DNA of 64,000 bases from Oscillospiraceae bacterium (GCA_017461445.1 JAFTXW010000007.1:1-64000); one strand, 5' to 3'. Numbered from the stretch's first letter, positions 41,082-49,397 are shown. A program made the numbers and translations. The notes: generated by a model not told the origin, from the letters alone.

Positions 41082-42752
41082 ATGAAAAGAAGCGTTATAT
41101 CCCTGCTGCTGGCTCTATGCATGGTACTATCTCTGCTTCCGGTGAACGTCCTTGCGGCAGAGGAGGTTGATGTGACACGTTTGGCCGGTGATGACCGGTT
41201 CCGGACAGCCATTCTGGCAGCGGATCAGATGAAGGCGGAGCTGGGTGTCGGCAGGTTCGACACCATCCTCGTGGCCTCCGGCACCAATTTTGCCGATGCC
41301 CTCTCCGGCAGCTATCTGGCGGCTGTGAAGCAGGCCCCCATTCTGCTGACTTGCACCGGGGAATTCCATGCCGGTCTGGCGGAAACCTGCAATGCTATGG
41401 TGGCGGAATACATACGGGGTAACCTGAACGACGGCGGCACCGTCTATATCCTGGGCGGCGAAAAGGCGGTGGAGACTGCCCTGGAGGAAGTCCTGCAGGG
41501 CTATACGGTGAAGCGGCTGGCAGGCAGCGACCGCTATGCCACCAACATTGCCATTCTGGAGGAAGCGGGTACCGGGGGCCAGAAGGTGCTGGTCTGCGAC
41601 GGCGACGGCTTCGCCGACAGCCTTTCCGCCTCTGCCACCAGGCTGCCGATCCTGCTGGTGAACAGCGAACGGGGCATTTTTGATGTGCAGAAGCCCTTCC
41701 TGGAGCAATGCTCCGGCGATCTGTATATTATCGGCGGCACCGCTGCGGTGGATGAGCAGATGGAAGCCCAGTTGTCCACCTATGGTAAGACCACCCGTGT
41801 GGGCGGTGCTGACCGCTTTGAAACCTCTGTCGCCATCGCGGAGACCTTCTTCCAGTCTCCCGACACCGTGGCTTTGGCCTATGGCGGGAACTTCCCCGAC
41901 GGCCTCTGCGGCGGCGCGCTGGCCTCCGCCATGGACGCACCCCTGATCCTGGCCATGGACGACTATGAGACCGCGGCAGCAGGCTATGTGCAGAAAAACG
42001 GCATCCGCAGCGGTGTCGTCCTGGGCGGCAGCGGTCTGATCGCGGATCAGACTGTGGAAAATATCTTTGGAAAACAAACCCCCGAGGAAACCGTCCCTGA
42101 GGAAACGATCCCTGAGGAAACCGTCCCTGAGGAAACCGTGCCTGAGGAGACTGTGCCTGAGGAAACCGTCCCTGAGGAAACCGTCCCTGAGGAGACTGTG
42201 CCTGAGGAAACCGTCCCTGAGGAAACGATCCCTGAGGAAACAGTTCCCGAGGAAACCGTCCCTGAGGAGACTATCCCTGAGGAAACAATTCCTGAGGAAA
42301 CAGTCCCCGAGGAAACCACTCCCGAGGAAATCCCCTCCGGTGAGAATGTTGTGGATCTGACAGAAAAGCTGGATGCCCTCATGCACCAGAGCGCGGCGGA
42401 GCTGAAGAGTGTCCGGGTGAAATATGGCTATTATGTGGCGGCTGTGTATTACTATGAGAAGGTAAAGGACGGCGGCGACTGGGATATCAAGCTGACGGAC
42501 GAATGGAAATTTGAAGAGGGAAAGACCTATGTCTACCAGGGCAGGGTAATGAGATGGGACGATCCCGGAAATATTCACTTCGGCTATGTGGGCGCGATCC
42601 TGTTCCCGGAGGAATTCGTGTGCTTCGGTGCCGGTATGAATAACATAACAAAATTTGGACTCTCAGCCGGCAGTATCGAATCCTACTATGATGATCCCCG
42701 GGATCAGGAAATGATGCGGTGGGGGTACCAGCTGTACAAGTCCGGGTACTGA
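41082..42752 (+). CDS. cell-wall-binding (CWB2) protein with PEET repeats and a toxin-44-like C-terminal domain
   Basis: This 556-residue exported protein has a signal peptide ('LLLALCMVLSLLPVNVLAAE'). Three cell-wall-binding repeat 2 domains follow (residues ~30-325), each with 'RLAGDDRF/GSDRYAT/GADRFETS' and 'ADALSG/ADSLSA/PDGLCG' motifs; CWB2 domains bind secondary wall polymers. A stalk of about 18 PEET(V/I) repeats spans ~328-418. The last ~120 residues resemble the polymorphic-toxin domain Ntox44 ('GGDWDIK', 'DDPGNIHFGYVGAI', 'FGAGMNN', 'YYDDPRDQEMMRWGYQLY'), a family predicted to include RNases or other effectors. No immunity gene follows. The toxin reading is tentative; wall display is well supported. 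Confidence 0.82.
   Translation: MKRSVISLLLALCMVLSLLPVNVLAAEEVDVTRLAGDDRFRTAILAADQMKAELGVGRFDTILVASGTNFADALSGSYLAAVKQAPILLTCTGEFHAGLAETCNAMVAEYIRGNLNDGGTVYILGGEKAVETALEEVLQGYTVKRLAGSDRYATNIAILEEAGTGGQKVLVCDGDGFADSLSASATRLPILLVNSERGIFDVQKPFLEQCSGDLYIIGGTAAVDEQMEAQLSTYGKTTRVGGADRFETSVAIAETFFQSPDTVALAYGGNFPDGLCGGALASAMDAPLILAMDDYETAAAGYVQKNGIRSGVVLGGSGLIADQTVENIFGKQTPEETVPEETIPEETVPEETVPEETVPEETVPEETVPEETVPEETVPEETIPEETVPEETVPEETIPEETIPEETVPEETTPEEIPSGENVVDLTEKLDALMHQSAAELKSVRVKYGYYVAAVYYYEKVKDGGDWDIKLTDEWKFEEGKTYVYQGRVMRWDDPGNIHFGYVGAILFPEEFVCFGAGMNNITKFGLSAGSIESYYDDPRDQEMMRWGYQLYKSGY
42071..42331. repeat. 15-bp coding tandem repeat (PEETV / PEETI)
   Basis: About 18 near-identical 15-bp units (GAGGAAACCGTCCCT and variants) encode the PEET stalk of the CWB2 protein. 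Synonymous and V/I changes are mixed among units, as expected of a length-variable repeat. Confidence 0.9.
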
Positions 42753-42885
42753 TCAGACACAGGAAGGCTGCTCCTTGGCCGCATCCTGCGGAGTGGACAT
42801 AAGCTTCAATCTCTATGCAAACTGCATGGTGTTGATGATTTCCTGGCACGGGATATTTTCGTGCCCTCTGCGGTATAAGATGTGC

Positions 42886-42914
42886 TTGCATTTCTTTCCT
42901 CCATCGGCTATAAT
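42886..42914 (+). promoter_or_regulatory. promoter of the DUF1292 gene
   Basis: TTGCAT - 17 bp - TATAAT. Confidence 0.82.
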
Positions 42915-42950
42915 CCTCTTAGAATCATTAAATTTCAGGAGGAAAACCCC

Positions 42951-43241
42951 ATGGAAAATGAAAACATAATCCCCGAGGAGGAGGTCAGCATTCTGACCCT
43001 GACCGATGAGAACGGCGTGGATGTGGAGTTCGAGTATCTGGACTGCATCGACTACGAGGGCAAGGAGTATCTGGTTCTGATGCCCGCCGAAGAGGATGCC
43101 GACGAGCTGGTCATTCTGGAAGTGGAGCCCGTGGACGAGGAGAACGAGAACTACCTGGCCGTAGAGGACGAGGCTACTCTGAACGCCGTCTACGAGATCT
43201 TCAAGGAGAAGTTCAAGGACGTTCTGACTTTCGAGGACTGA
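42951..43241 (+). CDS. DUF1292 small acidic protein
   Basis: This 96-residue, strongly acidic cytoplasmic protein of the DUF1292 family is widespread in Firmicutes and has no defined function. It has the family's opening 'SILTLTDENGVDVEFEYLDC', the central 'YEGKEYLVLMPAEEDADELV' and the closing 'LNAVYEIFKEKF'. The ATG follows AGGAGG by 8 bp; the longer frame upstream covers the promoter. It is monocistronic. Being next to a toxin-like gene it was considered as an immunity protein, but it belongs to a common housekeeping family and has its own promoter. Confidence 0.88.
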   Translation: MENENIIPEEEVSILTLTDENGVDVEFEYLDCIDYEGKEYLVLMPAEEDADELVILEVEPVDEENENYLAVEDEATLNAVYEIFKEKFKDVLTFED

Positions 43242-43253
43242 TACTGTAACGCG

Positions 43254-43289
43254 AAATACCTGCTGCGGTTCCGCAGCAGGTATTTTTCT
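43254..43289 (+). terminator. terminator of the DUF1292 gene
   Basis: AAATACCTGCTGCGG / CCGCAGCAGGTATTT with a 2-nt spacer, then TTCTG. Confidence 0.92.
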
Positions 43290-43293
43290 GCAA

Positions 43294-43322
43294 TTGACAT
43301 TCCTTTTGGGGTATGATATAAG
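43294..43322 (+). promoter_or_regulatory. tcdA: promoter of tcdA
   Basis: TTGACA - 17 bp - TATAAG. Confidence 0.85.
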
Positions 43323-43351
43323 AAATCCAAACAAATTCGGAGGAAAACACC

Positions 43352-44068
43352 ATGAAAGAACAATTTTTGCGTACCGGGATGCTGCTGGGAAAGGACGCTG
43401 TGGAGCGGCTGAACCGGGCCCGGGTGGCGGTGTTCGGTATCGGCGGCGTAGGGGGTTATACGGTGGAGGCTCTGGCCCGCAGCGGCATCGGGCAGATCGA
43501 TCTCATTGACAGCGACACCGTCAGCCTTTCCAACATCAACCGCCAGCTGCTGGCGACCCACTCTACCGTGGGGATGTTAAAGGTGGACGCGGCAAAGAAA
43601 CGCATTCTGGACATCAATCCAAACGTGGTGGTGCGCATCTGGCCCGTGTTCTATACTCCCGACACGGCGGATCAGTTTGACTTTACCCAGTATGACTATA
43701 TCGTGGATGCCATCGACACCGTTACGGGCAAGCTGGCCCTGGTGGAGCGGGCCTACGCCGCCGGGACCCCCATCATCTGCTGTATGGGCACCGGCAACAA
43801 GCTGGACGCGTCAGCCTTTCAGGTAGCGGACATCTCCAAGACCAGCATGTGCCCCCTGGCCCGGGTCATGCGCAAGGAGCTGGGCAAGCGGGGCATCAAG
43901 CACTTAAAAGTCGTCTATTCCCAGGAGGAGGCTCTGACCCCCACCGGCTGGGAGGAAGAAGCCGCCGCCCTGGGCAAACGCCAGATCCCCGGCAGCGTAG
44001 CCTTCGTCCCAGGAGCCGCAGGCCTGATTTTAGCGGGAGAGGTTATTAAAGATATTGCCCTTAGATAA
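43352..44068 (+). CDS. tcdA: tRNA threonylcarbamoyladenosine dehydratase (ThiF/E1-like)
   Basis: This 238-residue protein of the ThiF/MoeB/E1 superfamily best fits TcdA, which cyclises t6A to ct6A at position 37 of ANN-decoding tRNAs using ATP. Features are the nucleotide-binding 'VAVFGIGGVGGYTVEALARS', 'LIDSDTVSLSNINRQLLA' and the TcdA-type 'DAIDTVTGKLALVERA'. 'KTSMCPLARVMRKELGKRGI' lies in the middle, and the C-terminal 'SVAFVPGAAGLILAGEVI' is characteristic. AGGAGG precedes the ATG by 8 bp and a promoter lies upstream. Length is normal. Confidence 0.92.
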   Translation: MKEQFLRTGMLLGKDAVERLNRARVAVFGIGGVGGYTVEALARSGIGQIDLIDSDTVSLSNINRQLLATHSTVGMLKVDAAKKRILDINPNVVVRIWPVFYTPDTADQFDFTQYDYIVDAIDTVTGKLALVERAYAAGTPIICCMGTGNKLDASAFQVADISKTSMCPLARVMRKELGKRGIKHLKVVYSQEEALTPTGWEEEAAALGKRQIPGSVAFVPGAAGLILAGEVIKDIALR

Positions 44069-44147
44069 TGCAAAATGCAGAATGCACAGTGCAGAATTAT
44101 GGGATCACCACAATTTTGCATTTCGCATTCTGCATTCTGCATTTTAC
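44065..44147. repeat. heptamer-armed inverted repeat (GCAGAAT type)
   Basis: The left arm reads GCAAAAT-GCAGAAT-GCACAGT-GCAGAAT; the right arm CATTTCG-CATTCTG-CATTCTG-CATTTTA is its inverse. It fills the gap between the convergent tcdA and cysE and includes the last codon of tcdA. Confidence 0.9.
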
Positions 44148-45085
44148 TTCTGCTCTTCCCAGAAGGGCTCCGGCTTGGTGCAGTCCTTGCAGTTGCCCTC
44201 GCAGTTTCGGGGCTTGAACTGCAGCTCCTGGCTCTTGACGCTTACGGTGGTGCAGGCGGGGATGGAGTGGGTGATGAACACGTTGGAGCCGATGACACTG
44301 TCCCGTCCGATGACGGTGCCGCCGCCCAGGATGGACGCGCCTGCGTAGATGGTCACATTGTCCTCAATGGTGGGGTGCCGTTTTTTGCCCCGGAGGCTCT
44401 GGCCGCCCCGGGTCGTGAGAGCACCCAGAGTCACGCCCTGGTAGACCTTTACATGGTCACCGATGACGGTGGTCTCGCCAATGACGATGCCGGTACCGTG
44501 GTCGATGAAGAAATATTTGCCGATGGTGGCACCGGGGTTGATGTCGATGCCGGTAACGCTGTGGGCGTGCTCCGTCATGATCCGGGGCAGCATGGGCACA
44601 CCCAGATCGTACAGAATGTGCGCCAGCCGGTAGACGGTGATGGCAAACAGGCCAGGGTAGCAGAAAATGATCTCATCCACGCTGAAAGCGGCAGGGTCAC
44701 CCTCAAAGAAGGCCTCCACATCCGTCTGGGCCACGGCCCGGACACCGGGAATGGCCCGGAAGAATTGCAGGCTCAGCTCCTGGGCCTTCGCCTGGGCGGC
44801 TTCCTCCTCCAGTTGAGAGCGCAGGAGAATGGTGATCTGCTTGTTCAGGTTGTACATCACGTCCTCGATGAGCATGGACAGGTTGTGCCGGGCGTTATAA
44901 ATGCGGTAGGATTTGTCCCGGGAGGAGCCGGGGTAGACGATCCGCAGGAGCTTGCCGATCATATCGATGACGATCTCCTTATCCGGGTGGCGGAAGGTGT
45001 CCATCCGGTCGATATCCCGTCCGGCCCGGTAATCCTCTAGAATGCTGTCTACGATGCCTTCGATTTCCAGTTCGATGGGGGTCAT
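44144..45085 (-). CDS. cysE: serine O-acetyltransferase with Cys-rich tail
   Basis: This 313-residue serine acetyltransferase makes O-acetylserine for cysteine synthesis. The N-terminal ~165 residues are the long helical domain of the EpsC/SAT-D type. The left-handed beta-helix follows, with hexapeptide repeats and the catalytic 'TGIDINPGATIGKYFFIDHG' and 'GIVIGETTVIGDHVKVYQGV'. A short tail, 'RNCEGNCKDCTKPEPF', carries three Cys near the end, which is unusual and may sense redox state or bind metal. The ATG at 45085 is preferred over 45091 because GGAGG is 7 bp from it and only 1 bp from the other. Confidence 0.94.
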   Translation of the reverse strand: MTPIELEIEGIVDSILEDYRAGRDIDRMDTFRHPDKEIVIDMIGKLLRIVYPGSSRDKSYRIYNARHNLSMLIEDVMYNLNKQITILLRSQLEEEAAQAKAQELSLQFFRAIPGVRAVAQTDVEAFFEGDPAAFSVDEIIFCYPGLFAITVYRLAHILYDLGVPMLPRIMTEHAHSVTGIDINPGATIGKYFFIDHGTGIVIGETTVIGDHVKVYQGVTLGALTTRGGQSLRGKKRHPTIEDNVTIYAGASILGGGTVIGRDSVIGSNVFITHSIPACTTVSVKSQELQFKPRNCEGNCKDCTKPEPFWEEQK

Positions 45086-45106
45086 TTTCATTCCTCCTTT
45101 TTCAAA

Positions 45107-45135
45107 AGTTTAGCATAATAAAGTGTCGATGTCAA
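45107..45135 (-). promoter_or_regulatory. cysE: promoter of cysE
   Basis: On the minus strand TTGACA - 17 bp - TAAACT. Its -35 box abuts that of the cysK promoter. Confidence 0.87.
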
Positions 45136-45164
45136 TTGACAAGACGCAAAGCGGTTATTATAAT
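45136..45164 (+). promoter_or_regulatory. cysK: promoter of cysK
   Basis: TTGACA - 17 bp - TATAAT. With the cysE -35 box it forms the palindrome TGTCAATTGACA (45130-45141). Confidence 0.88.
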
Positions 45165-45211
45165 CGTTGTAATATCATATGGTGAATCGTTGCGAAACGA
45201 TCTGTTGTACA

Positions 45212-45353
45212 GTAGGGGAGGGTCTTGACCCTCCCGGTGATTTTGCCTTAAAAGGCAAAATCACATCGCCGTAGGCAATCATTATTTTATTTCCCTTCGG
45301 GAAATCCAAAATCCTGATGGATTTTGGGTGGGAGGGTCAAGACCCTCCCCTAC
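45212..45353. repeat. 142-bp modular hairpin element, type A ends
   Basis: Same ends (GTAGGGGAGGGTCTTGACCC) and same order of interior mini-hairpins as the element at 12215, with only scattered changes. It lies in the 5' untranslated region of cysK, between promoter and ribosome-binding site. Confidence 0.93.
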
Positions 45354-45409
45354 AGTGAAATCTGCAAATAGGTACAACAAACCGCAATTTGCCAACATGG
45401 AGGGGTTTT

Positions 45410-46339
45410 ATGTCTAACATTTACACATCCGTTTCCCAGCTGATCGGGCGGACACCTTTGCTGGAGCTGACGAATATTGAAAAGAAGGACGGCCTGGACG
45501 TCCGTATTCTGGCAAAGCTGGAGGGCTGCAACCCCGCGGGCTCCGCCAAGGACCGGGTGGCCCTGAGTATGATCGACGACGCGGAGGAGCGGGGTATCCT
45601 GAAGCCCGGCAGTGTCATCATTGAGCCCACCTCCGGTAATACGGGCATCGGTCTGTGCGCCGTGGCCGCGGCCCGGGGCTACCGCTGCATCATCGTTATG
45701 CCCGATTCCATGAGCGTGGAACGGCAGAAGCTGATGACTGCCTACGGTGCCCAGCTGGTGCTGACACCTGGCGCGCAGGGCATGGCCGGGGCCATCGCAA
45801 AGGCAGAGGAGCTGGTGGAGGAGACCCCCGGTGCGTTCTTGGCGGGCCAGTTCGTGAACCCTGCAAACCCTGCTGCCCACTACCGTACCACCGGCCCGGA
45901 GATCTGGGCGGATACCGACGGTCAGGTGGACATTTTCGTGGCGGGTATCGGCACCGGCGGCACCATCACAGGTACCGGAAGGTATCTGAAAGAAAAGAAT
46001 CCAAATTTGAAGGTCGTTGGCGTGGAACCGGAGGATTCTCCGGTCCTGACCCAGGGACGCGGCGGCCCCCACGGCATCCAGGGCATCGGCGCGGGCTTTG
46101 TGCCTGAGATCCTGGATACCACAGTCTATGATGAAGTCCTTACCGCGCCCCTGGAAGGGGCTTACGCCGCCGGACGGCGGCTGGGCAGGGAAGAGGGTGT
46201 CCTGGCGGGCATCTCTGCGGGCGCGGCTCTGTGGGCTGCACTGGAGTTGGCAAAGCGGGAGGAAAACGCGGGCAAGACCATCGTGGTCCTGCTGCCCGAT
46301 TCCGGCGAGCGGTATCTGTCCACTGCTATGTACGAATAA
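45410..46339 (+). CDS. cysK: cysteine synthase (O-acetylserine sulfhydrylase)
   Basis: This 309-residue PLP enzyme makes cysteine from O-acetylserine and sulfide. The PLP Lys is in 'CNPAGSAKDRVALSMID' and the phosphate/substrate loop in 'IIEPTSGNTGIGLCAVAA'. 'VAGIGTGGTITGTGRYLKEK' binds the cofactor phosphate, and 'GIQGIGAGFVPEIL' is the family's late motif. ATGGAGGGG lies 5-8 bp before the ATG. Divergent from cysE, with back-to-back promoters, so the two steps of cysteine synthesis may be co-regulated. The transcript would start with an AU-rich stretch and a type A hairpin element. Confidence 0.97.
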   Translation: MSNIYTSVSQLIGRTPLLELTNIEKKDGLDVRILAKLEGCNPAGSAKDRVALSMIDDAEERGILKPGSVIIEPTSGNTGIGLCAVAAARGYRCIIVMPDSMSVERQKLMTAYGAQLVLTPGAQGMAGAIAKAEELVEETPGAFLAGQFVNPANPAAHYRTTGPEIWADTDGQVDIFVAGIGTGGTITGTGRYLKEKNPNLKVVGVEPEDSPVLTQGRGGPHGIQGIGAGFVPEILDTTVYDEVLTAPLEGAYAAGRRLGREEGVLAGISAGAALWAALELAKREENAGKTIVVLLPDSGERYLSTAMYE

Positions 46340-46627
46340 GGATAGCAGGGGAGGGGTAAGCAATGTGTCAAAATGCCCAATTTTTGGTGATGAAAACTGT
46401 AAGAACCCACCATTGCACCCCCTTGAAAAATGTGGTAAAATGCCTGTATCCAGGTGGATCATGCCTACTCCACTAATTTAGTCATGATACCACTAAAATA
46501 AAGGAGGATAAACCCGTCTGACTCACGGTGCGGCAGTGTGGAGACCTGTCGTAATGCCTCCGGGATTCCGCTTCCCGGTGTGCGAGAATACACGCGAAAT
46601 TTAGGTGTATTTAGAGTCGAAAAACGT
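46340..46627. other. intergenic region and possible structured leader of the ABC ATPase gene
   Basis: No gene is seen. From 46500 there is a strong AAGGAGG with no good start codon after it. Short hairpins follow: GGAG...CTCC (46540-46562), CCGGGA...TCCCGG (about 46561-46578) and GTGT-GCGAGAAT-ACAC. The ATG at 46628 has no clear ribosome-binding site, so this leader may control translation. No known riboswitch class is recognised. Confidence 0.4.
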
Positions 46628-47824
46628 ATGGCAAGCTTAACCCTGAAGAACATCAAGAAGGTCTATCCCTTCAACGGCGACGACGCAAAGAAGTCCAAGA
46701 AAAAGAAGAAGGACGACGAGCCCGAGAAGAAGAAGGTCAACCTGCAGATCACCGATGAAGGTGTTGTCGCTGTTCAGGAGTTCAACCTGGACATCGCTGA
46801 TAAGGAATTCATCGTTCTGGTCGGCCCTTCCGGCTGCGGTAAGTCCACTACTCTGCGTATGATCGCCGGCCTGGAGGAGATCTCCGGCGGTGAGCTGTAC
46901 ATCGGCGACCGTCTGGTTAATGACGTGGCCCCCAAGGACCGCGACATCGCCATGGTCTTCCAGAACTACGCTCTGTACCCCCACATGACCGTCTATGATA
47001 ACATCGCTTTCGCACTGAAGCTGCGTCACACCCCCAAGGACGAGATCGACCGCAAGGTTAAGGAAGCTGCTGAGATCCTGGACATCACCCAGTACCTGGG
47101 CCGTAAGCCCAAGGCTCTGTCCGGCGGCCAGCGTCAGCGTGTCGCCATTGGCCGTGCTATCGTTCGTGAGCCCAAGGTCCTGCTGATGGACGAGCCTCTG
47201 TCCAACCTGGATGCCAAGCTGCGTAACCAGATGCGTGCTGAGATCATCAAGCTGCGTCAGCGTATCAATACCACCTTCATCTACGTTACCCACGACCAGA
47301 CCGAAGCTATGACCCTGGGCGACCGTATCGTTATCATGAAGGATGGCTTCATCCAGCAGATCGGCACTCCTCAGGAAGTGTTCAACCATCCCTACAACCT
47401 GTTCGTCGCTACCTTCATCGGCACTCCTCAGATGAACCTGTTCGAGAACGCCAAGCTGGTCAAGGAGAACGGCAAGTACGCCGTCAAGCTGGACAAGCTG
47501 ACCGTCGAGCTGTCTGCTGAGAAGCAGGAGAAGCTGGCTAAGAACAACGTTCAGCCTCAGGATATCGTTCTGGGCGTCCGTCCCGAGCATATCACTCTGG
47601 AAGCTGGCCTGCCCGGCACCGTCGATGTGTCCGAGCTGATGGGCTCCACTGTCCACCTGCACGTCACCTCCATGGGCCGCGATGTGGTCATGGTCGTTTC
47701 CACCATGAACATGACCGGTGCCGAGGTCGCTGCTCTGGCCAACGGCAATGCTGTTCAGTACAACTTCCCCGGCCACTGCTGCCATGTCTTCTCCAAGGAG
47801 ACCGGCATCAACCTGGAAGCCTGA
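46628..47824 (+). CDS. MsmX/UgpC-type ABC transporter ATPase with a Lys-rich insertion
   Basis: This 398-residue ATPase of the MsmX/MalK/UgpC group energises several carbohydrate ABC importers. Motifs are Walker A '[13 protein letters not shown]', Q-loop '[12 protein letters not shown]', signature '[14 protein letters not shown]', Walker B '[15 protein letters not shown]' and His switch 'THDQTE'. A regulatory TOBE region follows (residues ~250-398, 'VRPEHITLE'). Between the first two strands is an insertion of about 27 residues rich in Lys, Asp and Glu ('[17 protein letters not shown]'). Codon choice (CGT, GCT, GTT) differs from neighbours and fits high expression. No permease genes are nearby, as expected of a shared ATPase. 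Confidence 0.93.
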   Translation: MASLTLKNIKKVYPFNGDDAKKSKKKKKDDEPEKKKVNLQITDEGVVAVQEFNLDIADKEFIVLVGPSGCGKSTTLRMIAGLEEISGGELYIGDRLVNDVAPKDRDIAMVFQNYALYPHMTVYDNIAFALKLRHTPKDEIDRKVKEAAEILDITQYLGRKPKALSGGQRQRVAIGRAIVREPKVLLMDEPLSNLDAKLRNQMRAEIIKLRQRINTTFIYVTHDQTEAMTLGDRIVIMKDGFIQQIGTPQEVFNHPYNLFVATFIGTPQMNLFENAKLVKENGKYAVKLDKLTVELSAEKQEKLAKNNVQPQDIVLGVRPEHITLEAGLPGTVDVSELMGSTVHLHVTSMGRDVVMVVSTMNMTGAEVAALANGNAVQYNFPGHCCHVFSKETGINLEA

Positions 47825-47847
47825 TTCCCCAATCGCCATACACCCCC

Positions 47848-47877
47848 AAAGCCCGGTGCGAAAGCACCGGGCTTTTT
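47848..47877 (+). terminator. terminator of the ABC ATPase gene
   Basis: AAAGCCCGGTGC-GAAA-GCACCGGGCTTT followed by TTG; strong stem with GAAA tetraloop. Confidence 0.93.
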
Positions 47878-47967
47878 GTCGGCAAGGGCGGCAGTGCCCC
47901 AACAACGATTTACGCCCTCCTCAATGTTCCTTTGCCGAAAAACAGTTGTCTTTTTGCGAAAAACGAA

Positions 47968-47996
47968 TTGACTTTTTATTCACAATAATTTAAAAT
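47968..47996 (+). promoter_or_regulatory. promoter of the NSS transporter gene
   Basis: TTGACT - 17 bp - TAAAAT. Confidence 0.83.
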
Positions 47997-48028
47997 ATTC
48001 CCATCTTTTCGTTTTTGGAGGAATACTT

Positions 48029-49393
48029 ATGCAAAGAGAGCATTTGGCCAGCCGGCTGGGCTTTATTCTCCTCAGCGCGGGCTGTGCCATTGGCGTGGGA
48101 AATGTTTGGAAATTCCCCTGGATGGCAGGCCAGTACGGCGGCGGTGCCTTCGTGGCGGTGTACCTGATCTTCCTGCTGATCCTGGGTGTGCCTGTGCTGA
48201 CGATGGAGTTCGCTATGGGCCGCGCGGCTCAAAAGAGTCCCTTGAAAATGTACCAGGAGCTGAAGCCCGGCTCCAAATGGGGCTGGCATGGCTATGTGTG
48301 CCTTATCGGCAATGTGGTTCTGATGATGTTCTACACCACCGTCTGCGGCTGGATGCTGCAGTATTTTGTGGATACTGCCACCGGTGCTTTCGTGGGCATG
48401 GATTCCGGAACGATAAGCGCGGCTTTTGGGGGTATGCTCAGTGATCCTGTGAAAATGACCGTGTACATGGGTATCGTTGTGGTTTCCGGCTTTTCCATCA
48501 TTTCCCTGGGTGTTCAGAAGGGTCTGGAGCGGGTCACCAAATGGATGATGCTGGCCCTGATCCTGATGATGTGGATCCTGGCTGCCAACAGCATGTTCCT
48601 GGATGGCGGCGAGGAGGGCCTGAAATTCTACCTGATCCCCTCCCTGGAGACCATGCAGGAAAAGGGCATCCTCAACGTGATCGTGGGTGCCATGAACCAG
48701 GCCTTCTTCACCCTGAGCCTGGGCATCGGTGCCATGGCCATTTTCGGCAGCTACATCGGCAAGGAGCACGCCCTCATGGGCGAGGCCGTCCGGGTCTGCC
48801 TGCTGGATACCATGGTGGCCCTGTGCGCCGGCCTGATCATTTTCCCCGCCTGCTTTGCCTACGGCGTGGATGTGAACAGCGGCCCGGCCCTGATTTTCGT
48901 TACATTGCCCAACGTGTTCAACAACATTCCCATGGGCCGGTTCTGGGGCAGCCTGTTCTTTATCTTTATGACCTTCGCAGCCTACTCCACAGTCCTGGCG
49001 GTGTTTGAGAACATCGTGTCCTGTGTCATTGAGATGACCGGCTGGAGCCGGAAGAAGGCCTGCCTGGTCTGCGGCATTGCCATCTTCCTGCTGAGCCTGC
49101 CCTGCGTGCTGGGCTACAACCTGTGGAGCAATGTCCGTCCCATTGCCGGTCACGACATTCTGGACAGCGAGGATTTCCTGGTCAGCAACATCCTGCTCCC
49201 CCTGGGCAGTCTGATCTTCATCATCTTCTGCACCACCCGCTACGGCTGGGGCTGGGAGAAATTCATGGCCGAAGCCAACGAGGGTACCGGCCTGAAGGTT
49301 GCCAAATGGATGCGGCCCTATGTGACCTATGTTGTTCCGGTCATCGTCAGCGTCATCTTCCTCTATGGCCTGTATGCCTTCTTTAATCCTTAA
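48029..49393 (+). CDS. sodium-dependent transporter, NSS/SNF family
   Basis: This 454-residue neurotransmitter:sodium symporter-family importer, probably for an amino acid, has about eleven or twelve membrane segments. The family signature is in segment 1, 'LLSAGCAIGVGNVWKFPWMA' (Na+ and substrate site), followed by 'YGGGAFVAVYLIFLL' and 'VPVLTMEFAMGRA'. The second half has 'NQAFFTLSLGIGAMAIFGSY' (segment 6, unwound region) and 'AYSTVLAVFENIVS' (segment 8, Na2 site). GGAGG precedes the ATG. It is monocistronic with promoter and terminator. The substrate is not determinable. Confidence 0.93.
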   Translation: MQREHLASRLGFILLSAGCAIGVGNVWKFPWMAGQYGGGAFVAVYLIFLLILGVPVLTMEFAMGRAAQKSPLKMYQELKPGSKWGWHGYVCLIGNVVLMMFYTTVCGWMLQYFVDTATGAFVGMDSGTISAAFGGMLSDPVKMTVYMGIVVVSGFSIISLGVQKGLERVTKWMMLALILMMWILAANSMFLDGGEEGLKFYLIPSLETMQEKGILNVIVGAMNQAFFTLSLGIGAMAIFGSYIGKEHALMGEAVRVCLLDTMVALCAGLIIFPACFAYGVDVNSGPALIFVTLPNVFNNIPMGRFWGSLFFIFMTFAAYSTVLAVFENIVSCVIEMTGWSRKKACLVCGIAIFLLSLPCVLGYNLWSNVRPIAGHDILDSEDFLVSNILLPLGSLIFIIFCTTRYGWGWEKFMAEANEGTGLKVAKWMRPYVTYVVPVIVSVIFLYGLYAFFNP

Positions 49394-49397
49394 TTGC

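Noticed and set aside
42071..42331. CRISPR-like array of regularly spaced repeats
   Set aside because: Units are contiguous 15-bp codon repeats (PEETV/PEETI) in frame within a long gene; there are no unique spacers and no cas genes.
42047..42382. SSGTV-repeat frame on the minus strand
   Set aside because: It is the antisense reading of the PEET tandem repeat; the signal-peptide-bearing plus-strand gene explains the region.
42951..43241. Immunity gene for the toxin-44-like protein
   Set aside because: The product is an ordinary DUF1292 protein found widely without toxins, and it has its own promoter and terminator.
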